A DNA stretch of 59,795 nt from positions 1-59,795 of the forward strand of contig CAKZUF010000016.1 in assembly GCA_937921685.1 (NCBI GenBank), in the 5' to 3' direction. Below are positions 17,947-27,735 of the stretch, one piece after another. The DNA comes from an uncultured archaeon. Lineage in GTDB: Archaea > Thermoproteota > Nitrososphaeria_A > Caldarchaeales > Calditenuaceae. Positions within the stretch are counted from its first letter, which is position 1, and each line of letters opens with the position of its first letter. Below the pieces are notes generated by a model. It was not told the origin of the DNA. It was given only the letters and a program-made list of their open reading frames with translations, and ran no database searches. The translations under genes were made by a program, and so were the position numbers.

Positions 17947-19239
17947 CTATTCGAGAGGCTCAACTAGGAGAATCCTGTCTTCAACACCAACAACTTTTAT
18001 TGTTTGGTTCTGCTTAACAGGCTTTAGTGCCCTTGCTCTCCTATACTCCCCCGCCACGACCACGTAGCCGATCTTGCCAGCCTCAATATCCTCAACAGAC
18101 CGCCCAATCCTCGCTACGGGTGCTAGCTCGAAGGACTTCCGCCTAACCGTCCGGAGTGCTTTGTAGAGTATGAAGGCAGTCACGCCACCCCCGAAGGCCG
18201 CTACTAAGCCAATAGCAACTTGAAGCTCATTGAGCCACTCCTGTGACACGTAAATCACCCCGGGGGGCGCCCGAACTAGAAGGATTAGCCCCAGCGATAG
18301 TAAAATGACTCCGCCTATCATTGCAGCCATTATTCCGCCGGAGTAGAACTCGTAGAGTATGAGAACTGAGCCTAAGATTATGAGTGCGAGCCCCGCCCAG
18401 TTTAGGTTGAATCCCTGCCCCACAAGCCCTAAAACTATCAGCACACCACCCAACAACTCAGCGCCGAACCCGGGCGTGGAGAGGCCCACTATGAGTATCA
18501 AGACTCCGAGAGTTAGCAGTAGACCGGAGACCAGCGGGTCGCTCAAGAACTGTAGCACCTGAATCCTGACATCTGGATCAACCTTCACCAATCTCGCGCC
18601 GCGGGTGTTAAGGACGACTTCTCCGTGGATGGTTTTAACCGTGATTCCATCAGCCTTCTCCAATAACTCAGAGGTGTCAGCGGCGATTATCTCTATGACG
18701 CCATACCTCAAAGCGTCCTCGGGCCCCAAGTTATCGTTGTGTGTGACAAAGCGGGCTGCCTGTGTCTCATTCCTGCCGTGTAGTCTAGCCATGCTTCTCA
18801 TCTTCTCGACGAGAAAGTTGATGAGTTTCGTGTCGTTTGAGGGGACACCATTGACCACGGGCTGGGCTGACCCGATGGTCGTGTAGGGAGCCATGGCTGC
18901 GAGGCTTGAGGCCATCAAGATATATGTGCCCGCGGAGAGGGATTGCCCTCCCGGCGGGTAAACGTAGACTATTACCGGTGCCGGCGAAGCCATCATAGCA
19001 TCTATAATCTTGAAAGTGGAGTCGCCTAGTCCACCGAAGGTGTCTATCGTTATAAGAACTGCTCTGTATCCACCAGACCCTTCCAAGGCGGCTGTAATGT
19101 ACTCGGCTGTGGCCGGCGATATGTTGCCTGAGATATTTAGCCACATTATCTCCCCCTGCCCCAAGGCTAGAGGGACCAGTAGGGATGCGTAGGTCAGGAG
19201 GAGGATAGATGAAACCGCTAACCTTGATCTCGGCCTCAA
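17947..19239 (-). CDS. NfeD-type membrane serine protease (ClpP-class, PH1510-like)
   Basis: 430 residues: a signal peptide or N-terminal anchor, a ClpP/crotonase-like protease domain (IDTFGGLGDST, then GGQSLSAGTYILMAS with the likely catalytic Ser, and a candidate Lys in SNDTKLINFL), four or five membrane helices, and a C-terminal OB-fold NfeD domain. In Pyrococcus the homologue PH1510 cleaves the C-terminus of the stomatin encoded next to it. The same pairing is found here: the slipin gene ends 10 bp upstream of this start. Active outside the membrane, probably in membrane quality control. Confidence 0.9.
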   Translation of the reverse strand: MRPRSRLAVSSILLLTYASLLVPLALGQGEIMWLNISGNISPATAEYITAALEGSGGYRAVLITIDTFGGLGDSTFKIIDAMMASPAPVIVYVYPPGGQSLSAGTYILMASSLAAMAPYTTIGSAQPVVNGVPSNDTKLINFLVEKMRSMARLHGRNETQAARFVTHNDNLGPEDALRYGVIEIIAADTSELLEKADGITVKTIHGEVVLNTRGARLVKVDPDVRIQVLQFLSDPLVSGLLLTLGVLILIVGLSTPGFGAELLGGVLIVLGLVGQGFNLNWAGLALIILGSVLILYEFYSGGIMAAMIGGVILLSLGLILLVRAPPGVIYVSQEWLNELQVAIGLVAAFGGGVTAFILYKALRTVRRKSFELAPVARIGRSVEDIEAGKIGYVVVAGEYRRARALKPVKQNQTIKVVGVEDRILLVEPLE

Positions 19240-19249
19240 GGCCTAAACG

Positions 19250-20050
19250 CTACTTTTTCTGACTTTCCTGCGCGACGCCCCTAGCGACGCCTACTAGGCT
19301 ACCCAGCGTGCCCCCTCCCTCGGTAACTATTATCAAGTTCTTCTCCCTCGCAATCTCAGCCCAGGTCTGGAGCTCCCTCAATCTCATTGCATAGGGGTTT
19401 GTGGCATAGGCTGCGGCGGCATCGGCCATCTTCTGGGCGGCGAGGAGCTCCCCCTCAGCAATTATAATCCTGCTCCTCTTCTCCCTCTCCGCCTCGGCCT
19501 GCTTAGCCATCGCCCTCTGCATAGACTCGGGGATAACGACATCCCTAATCGAGACATTGGTCACCTTAATCCCCCAGGGCTCCGTCGCCTCGTCTAGAAT
19601 CACCTGTATCCTCCTGTTCAGCTCATCTCTCCTCGCTAGGAGGTCGTCAAGCTCGACTTGGCCGATTACATCTCTTAAAGTCGTCTGCGCCAATAGGCTT
19701 GTTGCAATTTGATAATCCCTCACCCTCAAGACAGCTGCCAGCGGATCCTCCACCCGCATATAAACCACAGCATCGACCTCCACGGTGACGTTATCCCTAG
19801 TCACGATACGCTGACGCGGCACGTCAAATGTGATTATCCTGAGATCGATAATTCTGGGCTGGTCGACTATGGGGATCAGAAGTATTAGGCCTGGGCCCTT
19901 CGCCCCTATGACCCTCCCGAGACGGAAGATGACGGCCCTCTCATACTCCCTAACAACCCTGATCGCCGAAGCTAGGATTATGATCAGTATCAGGACTAGT
20001 AGTATAAGGCCAATAATTGTTCCGACACCTACTTGGAGAGTAAGCACCAT
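19250..20050 (-). CDS. Stomatin/prohibitin-family membrane protein (slipin)
   Basis: About 266 residues: one N-terminal hydrophobic helix, then an SPFH domain (REYERAVIFRLGR, GPGLILLIPIVD, VPRQRIVTRDNVTVEVDAVV) and a helical C-terminal region rich in Ala and charged residues (SMQRAMAKQAEAEREKRS). The frame opens at 20104, but I choose ATG 20050: GGTGA stands four bases before it and a TATA-like TTTAAA lies about 30 bp upstream. It pairs with the NfeD protease as in other archaea. Divergent from ileS. Confidence 0.9.
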   Translation of the reverse strand: MVLTLQVGVGTIIGLILLVLILIIILASAIRVVREYERAVIFRLGRVIGAKGPGLILLIPIVDQPRIIDLRIITFDVPRQRIVTRDNVTVEVDAVVYMRVEDPLAAVLRVRDYQIATSLLAQTTLRDVIGQVELDDLLARRDELNRRIQVILDEATEPWGIKVTNVSIRDVVIPESMQRAMAKQAEAEREKRSRIIIAEGELLAAQKMADAAAAYATNPYAMRLRELQTWAEIAREKNLIIVTEGGGTLGSLVGVARGVAQESQKK

Positions 20051-20176
20051 TTCACCACTCAATATAGGAGCCATGCTTTTAAATCTTTCATAACGACCCG
20101 GCACGGCTGCAAGCTAGGGTACGGGTTTTAAAAGACTAAAATATCGAGATTCATCAACAATTCCATAGACCGAGAA

Positions 20177-23100
20177 ATGTATGCGCTACCGCCGCGCTAC
20201 GACTTCAGACGCGTAGAGGAGGAGATAGCCAAGTTCTGGTCAGAGAATGATGTCCCGAAGAAGCACATGAACATGAATCGTGGCGCGCCTGTCTTCTCCT
20301 TCCTCGAAGGGCCACCGACCGTAAACTCCTACATGCATATAGGCCACGCTAGGGGGCGGGTCTACAAAGACATAGTCTTAAGGTTCCAGACGATGAGGGG
20401 GCTTGATGTCTGGCGGAGGGCAGGGTGGGATTGCCAGGGCCTACCGACTGAGCTGGAGGTCGAGAAGAGGCTCGGCATCAGTAGCAAGAAGGAGATCGAG
20501 GCTGTTGGGATGGAGAGGTTCGTGGAAGAGGCTAACGCCCTAGTGGACTACTATATCAATGAGTGGAGGAAGGCCTCTGAGCGCCTAGGCCTCTGGCTAG
20601 ACTATGACACCGCCTATCAGACGAGGAACGAGAGGTATATGGAGCATGTGTGGCACCTGTTGAAGAAGTGTTATGAGAGCGGAGACCTGGTCGTTAGCTT
20701 CAAGGTAGTGCCCTTCTGCCCTCGATGTGAGACTCCCCTCTCGTCCCACGAGGTGGCACAGGGATACGAAGAGGTTGAAGACTACTCAATCTATGTGAAG
20801 TTCCCCGTCGAAGGTGATGGGGGGCGGTATCTTGTCATATGGACAACCACGCCGTGGACCCTAGCGGCGAACGAGGCCGTGGCCGTCAACCCCGAGGAAG
20901 AGTATGTTGAACTTGAGACGGATGCTGGTAGGATGATTATTGCCCAGAAGCTGCTGGAAAAGGTATGCTCCGACGCGGGAATAACAAGATATAATGTTCT
21001 GAGCCGATTCACTGGTGCTAGCCTAGTGGGTCTAAGATATGTTCACCCCCTCGGCGAGGAGGTCTACGCACATTCAAGCCACCGGCCTCCAGCCCACACA
21101 GTCTTACCGGCAGATTTCGTCTCGATGGAAGAGGGGACCGGTCTGGTTCACATAGCTCCAAGCCACGGGCCCGAGGACTTCGAGCTGGGTAAAAGCCACG
21201 GGCTGCCTGTATTCTGCCCCATCAGCACTAGCGGTGTCTTCACGGAGGAGGGAGGAAGGTTCGCTGGTCTCGGGTATAGGGATGCGGCAGACCAGGTGAT
21301 AAAAGTGTTAGCTGATAAGGGACTGCTTCTAAAAGAGGGGCGGATACTTCACACCTACCCCCACTGCTGGAGGTGTGGAACACCGCTCATCTATCTGACG
21401 AGCCGTCAATGGTTCCTGAGGATTGACAGAATTAAGAGACTTATGATAGAGGAGAACGCGAAGGTACGATGGTACCCGGCTTGGGCGGGGCAGAACAGGT
21501 TTGGAGAGTGGCTCGAAAACGCGGAGGACTGGTGTATCTCTAGGACGAGGGTCTGGGGAACTCCACTCAACATCTGGACCTGCAGCAAATGCGGCAGCTC
21601 GCGGGCCATAGGCTCAAAGGCTGAGCTTGAGACGGCTGAGAAGAAGCCAACCCCCCTAAGGATGCACAGGCCCTGGGTGGACAAGGTTGTCTTTAGGTGC
21701 GAGAGGTGTGGTGGCGAGATGTATAGGGAGCCCTTCGTACTGGATACGTGGCTCGACTCTGGAGTCGCGCACTTCGCGAGCGTAGACTGGCTAGGAGACA
21801 GGAGGCTATTCGAGAAGCTCTTCCCATACGACTTCATCACAGAGGCGATAGACCAGACGAGGGGCTGGTTCTACACCCTCCTCTTCACCGCTGCCCTGAT
21901 GTTCGGGAAAGCCCCCTACAAGACAGTGCTTAGCCAGAACTTTGTCCTAGACAAGTTTGGGAAAAAGATGTCTAAGAGTAGGGGGAATGTGCTCTGGGCC
22001 AACGATGCGATGGACAACTGGGGTGTAGACAATGTCAGGCTCTACTTAGTCAGCAAGGCCCAGAGCTGGGAGACAATAAACTTCGACCCTGACGAAGTTA
22101 AACAAGTCAACCAGGCCCTAAACATACTGTGGAACGTGGTCTCATTTGCGAAGACATACTTTGACCTAGACAGATATGATCCGGAGAAGGAGCCCATCTG
22201 GGCCATGCTGAACTATGCCGAGCCCGAGGACAAGTGGATCCTCTCGAGAATCAACACCCTGACTAAGTATGTGACCTCTAATATTGAGAGGTTTGAGATA
22301 CATGAGGCGGCGAGAAGCCTCTTAAACTTCATAGTGGAGGACCTAAGCAGGACATACGTCCGCGCGGTCAGGAGGAGGTTCTGGATTGAGGAGAGGACTC
22401 CCTCAAAGATAGCGGCCTACGCAACACTACACTACGTCCTGAGAAAACTCCTGCCAGTCCTCTCCATATTCGCCCCCTATATCTCGGAATATCTCTACCA
22501 GCGGCTCAAGACTGAGAACGACCCACTCAGCGTCTGCCTAAACAGGTGGCCACGACCAGACGAAGCCTTCATAAATCCTGAGATTGAGGACCAGATGCAG
22601 GTGGCCGAAGACGTAATCGCCGCAACACTGAATGCTAGGAATAAGGCGAGGAGAAAGCTGCGCTGGCCCCTGAGGCGGACAATCATCTCGCCCAACTCCC
22701 CGCGAGCCAAGGAATCAGTCCAGGCCCTGAGATCCTATATAGAGAGGATGACTAACAGCTTCTCAGTTGAGGTTCTCGACGTCGGGCAGAGGCCCGCCGA
22801 AATCATCAGGAGGCTCGTCCCAGTAAGCTCGCGTCTCGGCCCCAAGGCTGGGAAGAAGCTCCCACTTGTCTCCGAGGCGTTGTCTAGGGCGCGTGTTGGC
22901 GAGGTCTTGGACCAGGTCGCTAGAGCCGGTCGCTATACCCTGATGTTGAGTGACGGCTCGGTTTTCGATGTAGTCGAGGGTGATTTCCAGGTTGTTGAGG
23001 AACTCCCAGGCCACTTGTTTGAGGGCGAAGGCCGCTTCGTGCGGGTCTACATAGACGTCTCGGAGGATGAGAGGTTGAAGTCGATCTCTCTCGCCAACGA

Positions 23101-23365
23101 GGTGATAAGGCGTATCCAGGTTATGAGGAAGGAGCTCAACCTAGAGATTACCAGGGAGGTTTCATGCCTAGTCTCGATCGAGCCTCAGCCGCTCCAGGAA
23201 AGTCTTAAGCCTCTGATCGAGTACATAGAGGAGGAGACAAGGACTAGGATAAGCTTGGGTGCTGGTCAAGGTATTCCTAGCACGGCGCATAGGCGGGAGT
23301 GGGTTCTCGAGCAGGGAGTCCTAACAGTCGCCATATTGCTGGAGGAAGAGGGCAGGATTGCCTAG
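20177..23365 (+). CDS. ileS: Isoleucyl-tRNA synthetase
   Basis: 1,062 residues, the archaeal/eukaryotic form. The class I signatures are MHIGH at residues 53-57 and KMSKS at 597-601. The editing (CP1) domain contains WTTTPWTL and GTGLVHIAPSHGPEDF, and there are zinc-type cysteine pairs (CPRCETP, CWRCGTP, CSKCGSS, CERCGG). Charges tRNA-Ile and edits Val. ATG 20177 follows two AT-rich TATA-like segments (TTTTAAAAG and CTAAAATATC). Rio2 starts 3 bp after its stop, so the two form an operon. Confidence 0.97.
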   Translation: MYALPPRYDFRRVEEEIAKFWSENDVPKKHMNMNRGAPVFSFLEGPPTVNSYMHIGHARGRVYKDIVLRFQTMRGLDVWRRAGWDCQGLPTELEVEKRLGISSKKEIEAVGMERFVEEANALVDYYINEWRKASERLGLWLDYDTAYQTRNERYMEHVWHLLKKCYESGDLVVSFKVVPFCPRCETPLSSHEVAQGYEEVEDYSIYVKFPVEGDGGRYLVIWTTTPWTLAANEAVAVNPEEEYVELETDAGRMIIAQKLLEKVCSDAGITRYNVLSRFTGASLVGLRYVHPLGEEVYAHSSHRPPAHTVLPADFVSMEEGTGLVHIAPSHGPEDFELGKSHGLPVFCPISTSGVFTEEGGRFAGLGYRDAADQVIKVLADKGLLLKEGRILHTYPHCWRCGTPLIYLTSRQWFLRIDRIKRLMIEENAKVRWYPAWAGQNRFGEWLENAEDWCISRTRVWGTPLNIWTCSKCGSSRAIGSKAELETAEKKPTPLRMHRPWVDKVVFRCERCGGEMYREPFVLDTWLDSGVAHFASVDWLGDRRLFEKLFPYDFITEAIDQTRGWFYTLLFTAALMFGKAPYKTVLSQNFVLDKFGKKMSKSRGNVLWANDAMDNWGVDNVRLYLVSKAQSWETINFDPDEVKQVNQALNILWNVVSFAKTYFDLDRYDPEKEPIWAMLNYAEPEDKWILSRINTLTKYVTSNIERFEIHEAARSLLNFIVEDLSRTYVRAVRRRFWIEERTPSKIAAYATLHYVLRKLLPVLSIFAPYISEYLYQRLKTENDPLSVCLNRWPRPDEAFINPEIEDQMQVAEDVIAATLNARNKARRKLRWPLRRTIISPNSPRAKESVQALRSYIERMTNSFSVEVLDVGQRPAEIIRRLVPVSSRLGPKAGKKLPLVSEALSRARVGEVLDQVARAGRYTLMLSDGSVFDVVEGDFQVVEELPGHLFEGEGRFVRVYIDVSEDERLKSISLANEVIRRIQVMRKELNLEITREVSCLVSIEPQPLQESLKPLIEYIEEETRTRISLGAGQGIPSTAHRREWVLEQGVLTVAILLEEEGRIA

Positions 23366-23368
23366 CCG

Positions 23369-24277
23369 ATGAAGGAGCTGAAGCGGATTGCAAGCCTTGT
23401 TGGAAGACTCTCAGAGATAGAGTTCAAGGTACTGGAAACAATTGAGAGGATGTCGGACAAGGGGCGGGTAGCCACTCCGGAGACAATCGCCAAGTCTCTC
23501 AGACTCGGCGTGGATTATGTCGAGAAGATGCTGGACGAGCTGAACAGGAGGAGGCTTGTCTGGTCCCCCCGCGGAAGGGGTCGCGAATACATGCTAAACT
23601 TCGCCGGCCTTGACATGCTTGCACTGCACAGCGCATCTAGGCGTGGAATACTCACCCACATAGGCGTCAAGATAGGGGTTGGAAAGGAGGCAGACATCTA
23701 TGTCGGGCGGACCGGGGAAGGGAATGTCGTGGGCGTCAAGTTCTACAGGATAGGTAGGACAAGCATTAAGAAGCATAGGCGTTTTCGAGAAGTGGGGCTC
23801 GAGGCCGCAAACTATCTGGTGTCTTCGAAGATGTCTGCCCGACGCGAGATACAGGCGCTCCGCATCCTTTATCCCAGCGGGGTGCCGGTTCCAGCCCCAG
23901 TATATCGTAATAGACACATGGTCGTTACCTCTCTAATTGAGGGAGAGCTGCTGGCCCGTGTCAATAAACTCTCTGAACCCGAGTCCCTGTTATGGGAGAT
24001 CATCAAGTCCGTTAAAGCGGCTCTTAACGCTGGTGTGATCCACTGCGACCTGAGCCACTACAACATCCTAATCACGCCCGAGGAGCGGCACGTGATAATT
24101 GACTGGCCCCAGTGGGTGGAGCCCTCACATCCAAACGCCGAGCTCTATCTGAGGCGGGACATAGAGAACATTGCCGCCTTCTTCAGGAGAAAGTTCAGGC
24201 TGGCTAGGTCGGTGGAGGAGATTATCGAGTGGGTCTCGGGTACTAGTGGCTCTGGAGCTGGGCGGACTGACGACTAG
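23369..24277 (+). CDS. rio2: RIO2-family serine kinase/ATPase
   Basis: 302 residues: an N-terminal winged helix (about residues 1-85) typical of Rio2, then the RIO kinase fold with GVGKEADIYVG (nucleotide loop), GVKFYRIGRTS (catalytic Lys), HCDLSHYNIL (catalytic loop, Asp at the usual place; Rio2 normally has H-[AG]-DLSE[FY]N) and IIDWPQWV (metal-binding Asp). Rio2 acts in late maturation of the small ribosomal subunit. Cotranscribed with ileS. Confidence 0.95.
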   Translation: MKELKRIASLVGRLSEIEFKVLETIERMSDKGRVATPETIAKSLRLGVDYVEKMLDELNRRRLVWSPRGRGREYMLNFAGLDMLALHSASRRGILTHIGVKIGVGKEADIYVGRTGEGNVVGVKFYRIGRTSIKKHRRFREVGLEAANYLVSSKMSARREIQALRILYPSGVPVPAPVYRNRHMVVTSLIEGELLARVNKLSEPESLLWEIIKSVKAALNAGVIHCDLSHYNILITPEERHVIIDWPQWVEPSHPNAELYLRRDIENIAAFFRRKFRLARSVEEIIEWVSGTSGSGAGRTDD

Positions 24278-24404
24278 GCCATATAATGGGGACTCAGTGC
24301 TAGTGTTCAGGTGCTACCGCCCAATTATTGCTGGATAAGACCAGCATCCCCTTTGCGGCTTGCTTAATTAGAGGCCGATAATACTCAGAGCAGGTGACTT
24401 AACG

Positions 24405-25184
24405 GTGGCGACTCGTCCCAAGAAGAAGCATGGGGTCCTTGCCCTCATATTTCGGAGGAGATCGATCAGGGTCTTCAGGGATGCGAAGCCCAGCAGGAGT
24501 ATTCTGGAACTCTTGGTGGAGGCGGGTCAGAGGGCTCCGTGCGTCTACCAGTCATATACTGTCATCAGTATCGAGAGGCCTGAGCTCCGGGAAAAGATAT
24601 ACGAGCTGACGGAGGACAACATCATTAGGCAGGCCCCCATCCTGTTGCTTCTCTGCATAGACCTCAGGAGAACGCGGATGCTGTTTGACCTGCTGGAGCC
24701 CGAGCACACACTATCTAAGCCGCCAAACCCTATTGAGACTGTGGAGGCCATATTCGAGGCCGGCCTGTTCGCGGAGAATCTAATACTGGCCGGCGAGGCC
24801 ATCGGATACTCCTCAGTCATTCTCGACTGGCCGCTTAGGCTTGGACTGGAGCTTCAAAAAATCCTTAACATCCCGGGTGGTGTTGCCCCGCTCTTTTTTA
24901 TCTGTATGGGTCCGCCGGGCGAGATCCCGCCGATAAGGCCGAGGATGCCTCTCGACTTGGTGTTGATGTCTGACTCGTATCGCGAGCCTAAGAGGGAGCA
25001 GCTTCAGAAGTATCTTGACGAGGCCTCAGAGAAGCTTGCAGCTGAGGGATATCTCTTGAAGTATGTCGGTATTCGGTCCACATATAGGCAATACCTCGCC
25101 GAGAAGGTTAGGAGAGATAGGGAGATGGAGGTGCTTGAGGCTGAGACATCCGAGTTTCTGAGGCGGAACGGCCTAACAATTTAG
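24405..25184 (+). CDS. Nitroreductase-family flavoprotein
   Basis: 259 residues. The N-terminal half carries the nitroreductase signature (IFRRRSIRVFRDAKPS, LLVEAGQRAPCVYQSY) and FMN-binding features; the middle shows ETVEAIFEAGLFAENLILAGEAIGYSS (residues ~108-134, quoted in part), typical of the family's dimer helix. The last ~60 residues are a charged helical extension not usual in the family. The substrate is unknown. Start is GTG 24405, preceded by CAGGTGAC. Confidence 0.82.
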   Translation: MATRPKKKHGVLALIFRRRSIRVFRDAKPSRSILELLVEAGQRAPCVYQSYTVISIERPELREKIYELTEDNIIRQAPILLLLCIDLRRTRMLFDLLEPEHTLSKPPNPIETVEAIFEAGLFAENLILAGEAIGYSSVILDWPLRLGLELQKILNIPGGVAPLFFICMGPPGEIPPIRPRMPLDLVLMSDSYREPKREQLQKYLDEASEKLAAEGYLLKYVGIRSTYRQYLAEKVRRDREMEVLEAETSEFLRRNGLTI

Positions 25185-25236
25185 CCCCTCGGCGAGGAGC
25201 AACAATTTATTACCACTCTCAACGCATTGGGGATAC

Positions 25237-26295
25237 GTGGAGATAGAGCAGGAGCTAAACAATTATGCGAGGCTGGTCAACGAGGCCCTCGAGGAACTCT
25301 TCCCCAGGACACCGGGAGAGGACTACTATCGAAGGGTGGCCGCTCTAGCCTACGGAGAGATAGACGTACACTCTCTCAACGAGGTTATTGCAAGGCCTGC
25401 ATGGGACCTGTTAGACAGAGGCGGTAAGCGCTGGAGACCCGCGCTCGGAATGCTGGTCTACGAGGCCCTCGGCGGCCGTGCCGAGGATATAGTACAGCTA
25501 CTCACAATCCCGGAGCTGATACATAATGGGACACTAATAGTGGATGACGTTGAGGACGGTAGCGAGGTTAGACGTGGAAAGCCCTGTATCCACAGGATAT
25601 ACGGCGAGGACGTCGCAATCAATGCCGGTAACACCCTCTACTATCTCCCAGTTGCAGCAGTCCTGTCAAAAATCCGCATCCCCGAAAAGGCTCAAACCGC
25701 CCTCCTGAAAATCTATGTGGAGGAGATGCTCAGACTAAGCCTTGGACAGGCCCTTGACATAGCTTGGCATAGAGGAATTGGCAAAGAGGTTAACGAGTCG
25801 CAGTATCTCCTGATGTGCGACCTGAAGACCGGAAGCCTCGCTAGGCTCTCAGTAAGGATTGCATGTCTAATGGCCGGTGTGGAGCGCGCGGTGGAGGAGA
25901 AATTCAGCAGGTTCGCCTCCTCCATCGCGGTGGCATTCCAGATTCAGGACGACCTCCTCAACCTCATAGGCGACGAGTCCCTCTACGGCAAGGAGATTGG
26001 GGGAGACCTGAGGGAGGGTAAGAGGACTTTAATGGTGATACACGCGCTACGTACGCTCCCCCACGAAAAGGGTGAAAAGCTCCGAGGGGTATTGGGCGTG
26101 AAGACAGCCGACAAGGCGGCGATAGACGAGGCGATAGAGTTGATAAAGTCTAGTGGTGCGATAGAGTATAGCAAGTCTGTAGCTAGGCGCCTAGTAGAGG
26201 GTGGATGGAGTGCGGTAGAGCCTGAGCTGAGGCCCTGCCGCGCAAAAGAACTACTACACTCACTGGCCGAGTACCTCATAGTAAGGAGCAGATAA
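25237..26295 (+). CDS. Polyprenyl (geranylgeranyl) diphosphate synthase
   Basis: 352 residues of the trans-prenyltransferase family. GGKRWRPALG is followed by the first aspartate-rich motif DDVED, then the second region QIQDDLLNLIGD, in which the last Asp of DDxxD is Asn. LKTGSLARLS is also conserved. It builds C15-C20 or longer chains for archaeal ether lipids or quinones; product length cannot be fixed from sequence. GTG 25237 lies about 27 bp after AATTTATTACC, so the mRNA is probably leaderless. Confidence 0.92.
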   Translation: MEIEQELNNYARLVNEALEELFPRTPGEDYYRRVAALAYGEIDVHSLNEVIARPAWDLLDRGGKRWRPALGMLVYEALGGRAEDIVQLLTIPELIHNGTLIVDDVEDGSEVRRGKPCIHRIYGEDVAINAGNTLYYLPVAAVLSKIRIPEKAQTALLKIYVEEMLRLSLGQALDIAWHRGIGKEVNESQYLLMCDLKTGSLARLSVRIACLMAGVERAVEEKFSRFASSIAVAFQIQDDLLNLIGDESLYGKEIGGDLREGKRTLMVIHALRTLPHEKGEKLRGVLGVKTADKAAIDEAIELIKSSGAIEYSKSVARRLVEGGWSAVEPELRPCRAKELLHSLAEYLIVRSR

Positions 26296-26301
26296 GACCC
26301 G

Positions 26302-27627
26302 CTACTGGATATTGTCGCTAATACCAGCCAGTGACAGGAACCCCTTACTCATCCGCGTGAGGGAGTAGAGCTCAACTCCAGCCTCGCGGAGAAGCCTCTC
26401 AGCACCCTCATTCCTATCGAAGATCACAAAGTATTTGTTGATCACGCCCCCCTCCTCACGCACAGCCTTCACACACTCAAGCGCACTCTTACCAGTGGTG
26501 GCGACGTCGTCAACACCGACATAGAGCGTCCCGGGCTTGACCACCCCCTCCACCTTCCGCTCAAGCCCATGGGCCTTCTTCTCCATCCTAACGTAGACAA
26601 GCCCCACACCCAGCCTGTCCGCCACAATACTCGCTAGAGGTATTCCGGCCGTAGCTGTGGTCGCTATCTCGAAGCCCGACCTGCCTACACGTCTGGATAT
26701 CGCCCCAGTCATGAGTCTGGCTATGAGCGACCTTGAGACGGGGTCGGAGTATAGCGACCTACAGTCGATGTAGAGCCGGCTCCACCCTCCGCTTGAGAGC
26801 TGGACAGGCTTCTCATATATGTTCAAGACCCCCTTCGTCCTAATTATCGCCCTACTGGCTAGGATGAACTCCCTCTCTCGCGAGAGTGTCTCGGAGATGT
26901 TCGCCGCCTCAGCGGCCGGGTCCTTTGCAAGTATTATCGACCTCCCCACGTTGATGAGTAGTCTCTCACCGCCGGCCCGAATCATGGGCGAGGGATCCCC
27001 TCCTTGGGCACCCATTCCCGGTGAGAGGATTATCGCGTCCTCACCCATCCGCCTCCTAATCTCGGCTATCTCCTCTTCACTGAGGCTCGGCGAAAGCCCC
27101 ACCACGAACCCGTCCACCCCAGCCTCAACCCCCTCCTCAATAAACCTCCAGTAGAGCGGCTCGCCATCCAACCTGCGACGGAAGTATTTCTCGCCATATC
27201 TGCCTGATGGATGTGTGAGGAGGAATACGCCTATACCCTGCCGATGCGCCTCATCTACCACATCTCCTACATTGCCGAAGAGGGGGTTGAGTGTAAAGGC
27301 GTCGTAGCCCAGCCTCGCGATTGTGTTTACGCCGGCCTTAGCGGATTCGCCTATGTCCCCGAGCTTACAGTCCAGAATCACTAAAAGGTTCAGCTTCCTC
27401 GCCAACCCGGTTATGGCCCTATGCCCATCCTCCCCCAGGCCGCGCAAGTGGTTCTCATTCAATTTAACGGCGGAGCAATACCTGCCGAGCTGCTGGATCA
27501 TGTCTAGACAGAACTTTACCCTCAAACTCGGCTCCGGGTATGCCCAAGGAGGTGGGTCGAGGCCGAGGCATAGAATGCTGCCAGAGGCCTCGACAGCTCT
27601 GTCATATCTATCCTTGAGCAAAGGCAT
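26302..27627 (-). CDS. Bifunctional OMP decarboxylase-orotate phosphoribosyltransferase (PyrF-PyrE fusion)
   Basis: 441 residues. The N-terminal domain (1-265) is orotidine 5'-phosphate decarboxylase with the catalytic set in LDCKLGDIG (D86, K88, D91) and a phosphate site near GGERLLINVGRSI. The C-terminal domain (about 275-441) is orotate phosphoribosyltransferase, with the PRPP loop VGVDDVATTGKSA and ATTATAGIPLASIVADRLG. It performs the last two steps of UMP synthesis. The order is the reverse of animal and plant UMP synthase (OPRT-ODC). The PyrF half is of the group III-like/PyrF type with an extended insert rather than the short archaeal form. A TTTTTAAG box lies about 25 bp before ATG 27627. 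Confidence 0.93.
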   Translation of the reverse strand: MPLLKDRYDRAVEASGSILCLGLDPPPWAYPEPSLRVKFCLDMIQQLGRYCSAVKLNENHLRGLGEDGHRAITGLARKLNLLVILDCKLGDIGESAKAGVNTIARLGYDAFTLNPLFGNVGDVVDEAHRQGIGVFLLTHPSGRYGEKYFRRRLDGEPLYWRFIEEGVEAGVDGFVVGLSPSLSEEEIAEIRRRMGEDAIILSPGMGAQGGDPSPMIRAGGERLLINVGRSIILAKDPAAEAANISETLSREREFILASRAIIRTKGVLNIYEKPVQLSSGGWSRLYIDCRSLYSDPVSRSLIARLMTGAISRRVGRSGFEIATTATAGIPLASIVADRLGVGLVYVRMEKKAHGLERKVEGVVKPGTLYVGVDDVATTGKSALECVKAVREEGGVINKYFVIFDRNEGAERLLREAGVELYSLTRMSKGFLSLAGISDNIQ

Positions 27628-27735
27628 CTGCTAGCGTCTTGTTTCACCTCTTAAAAACGATTTCCACTCGACCGGAAGCACAAGCGGTTTAAGAGACGTA
27701 AAACCTCTCCAGCCCCACTCCTAAATTTTTATCAA

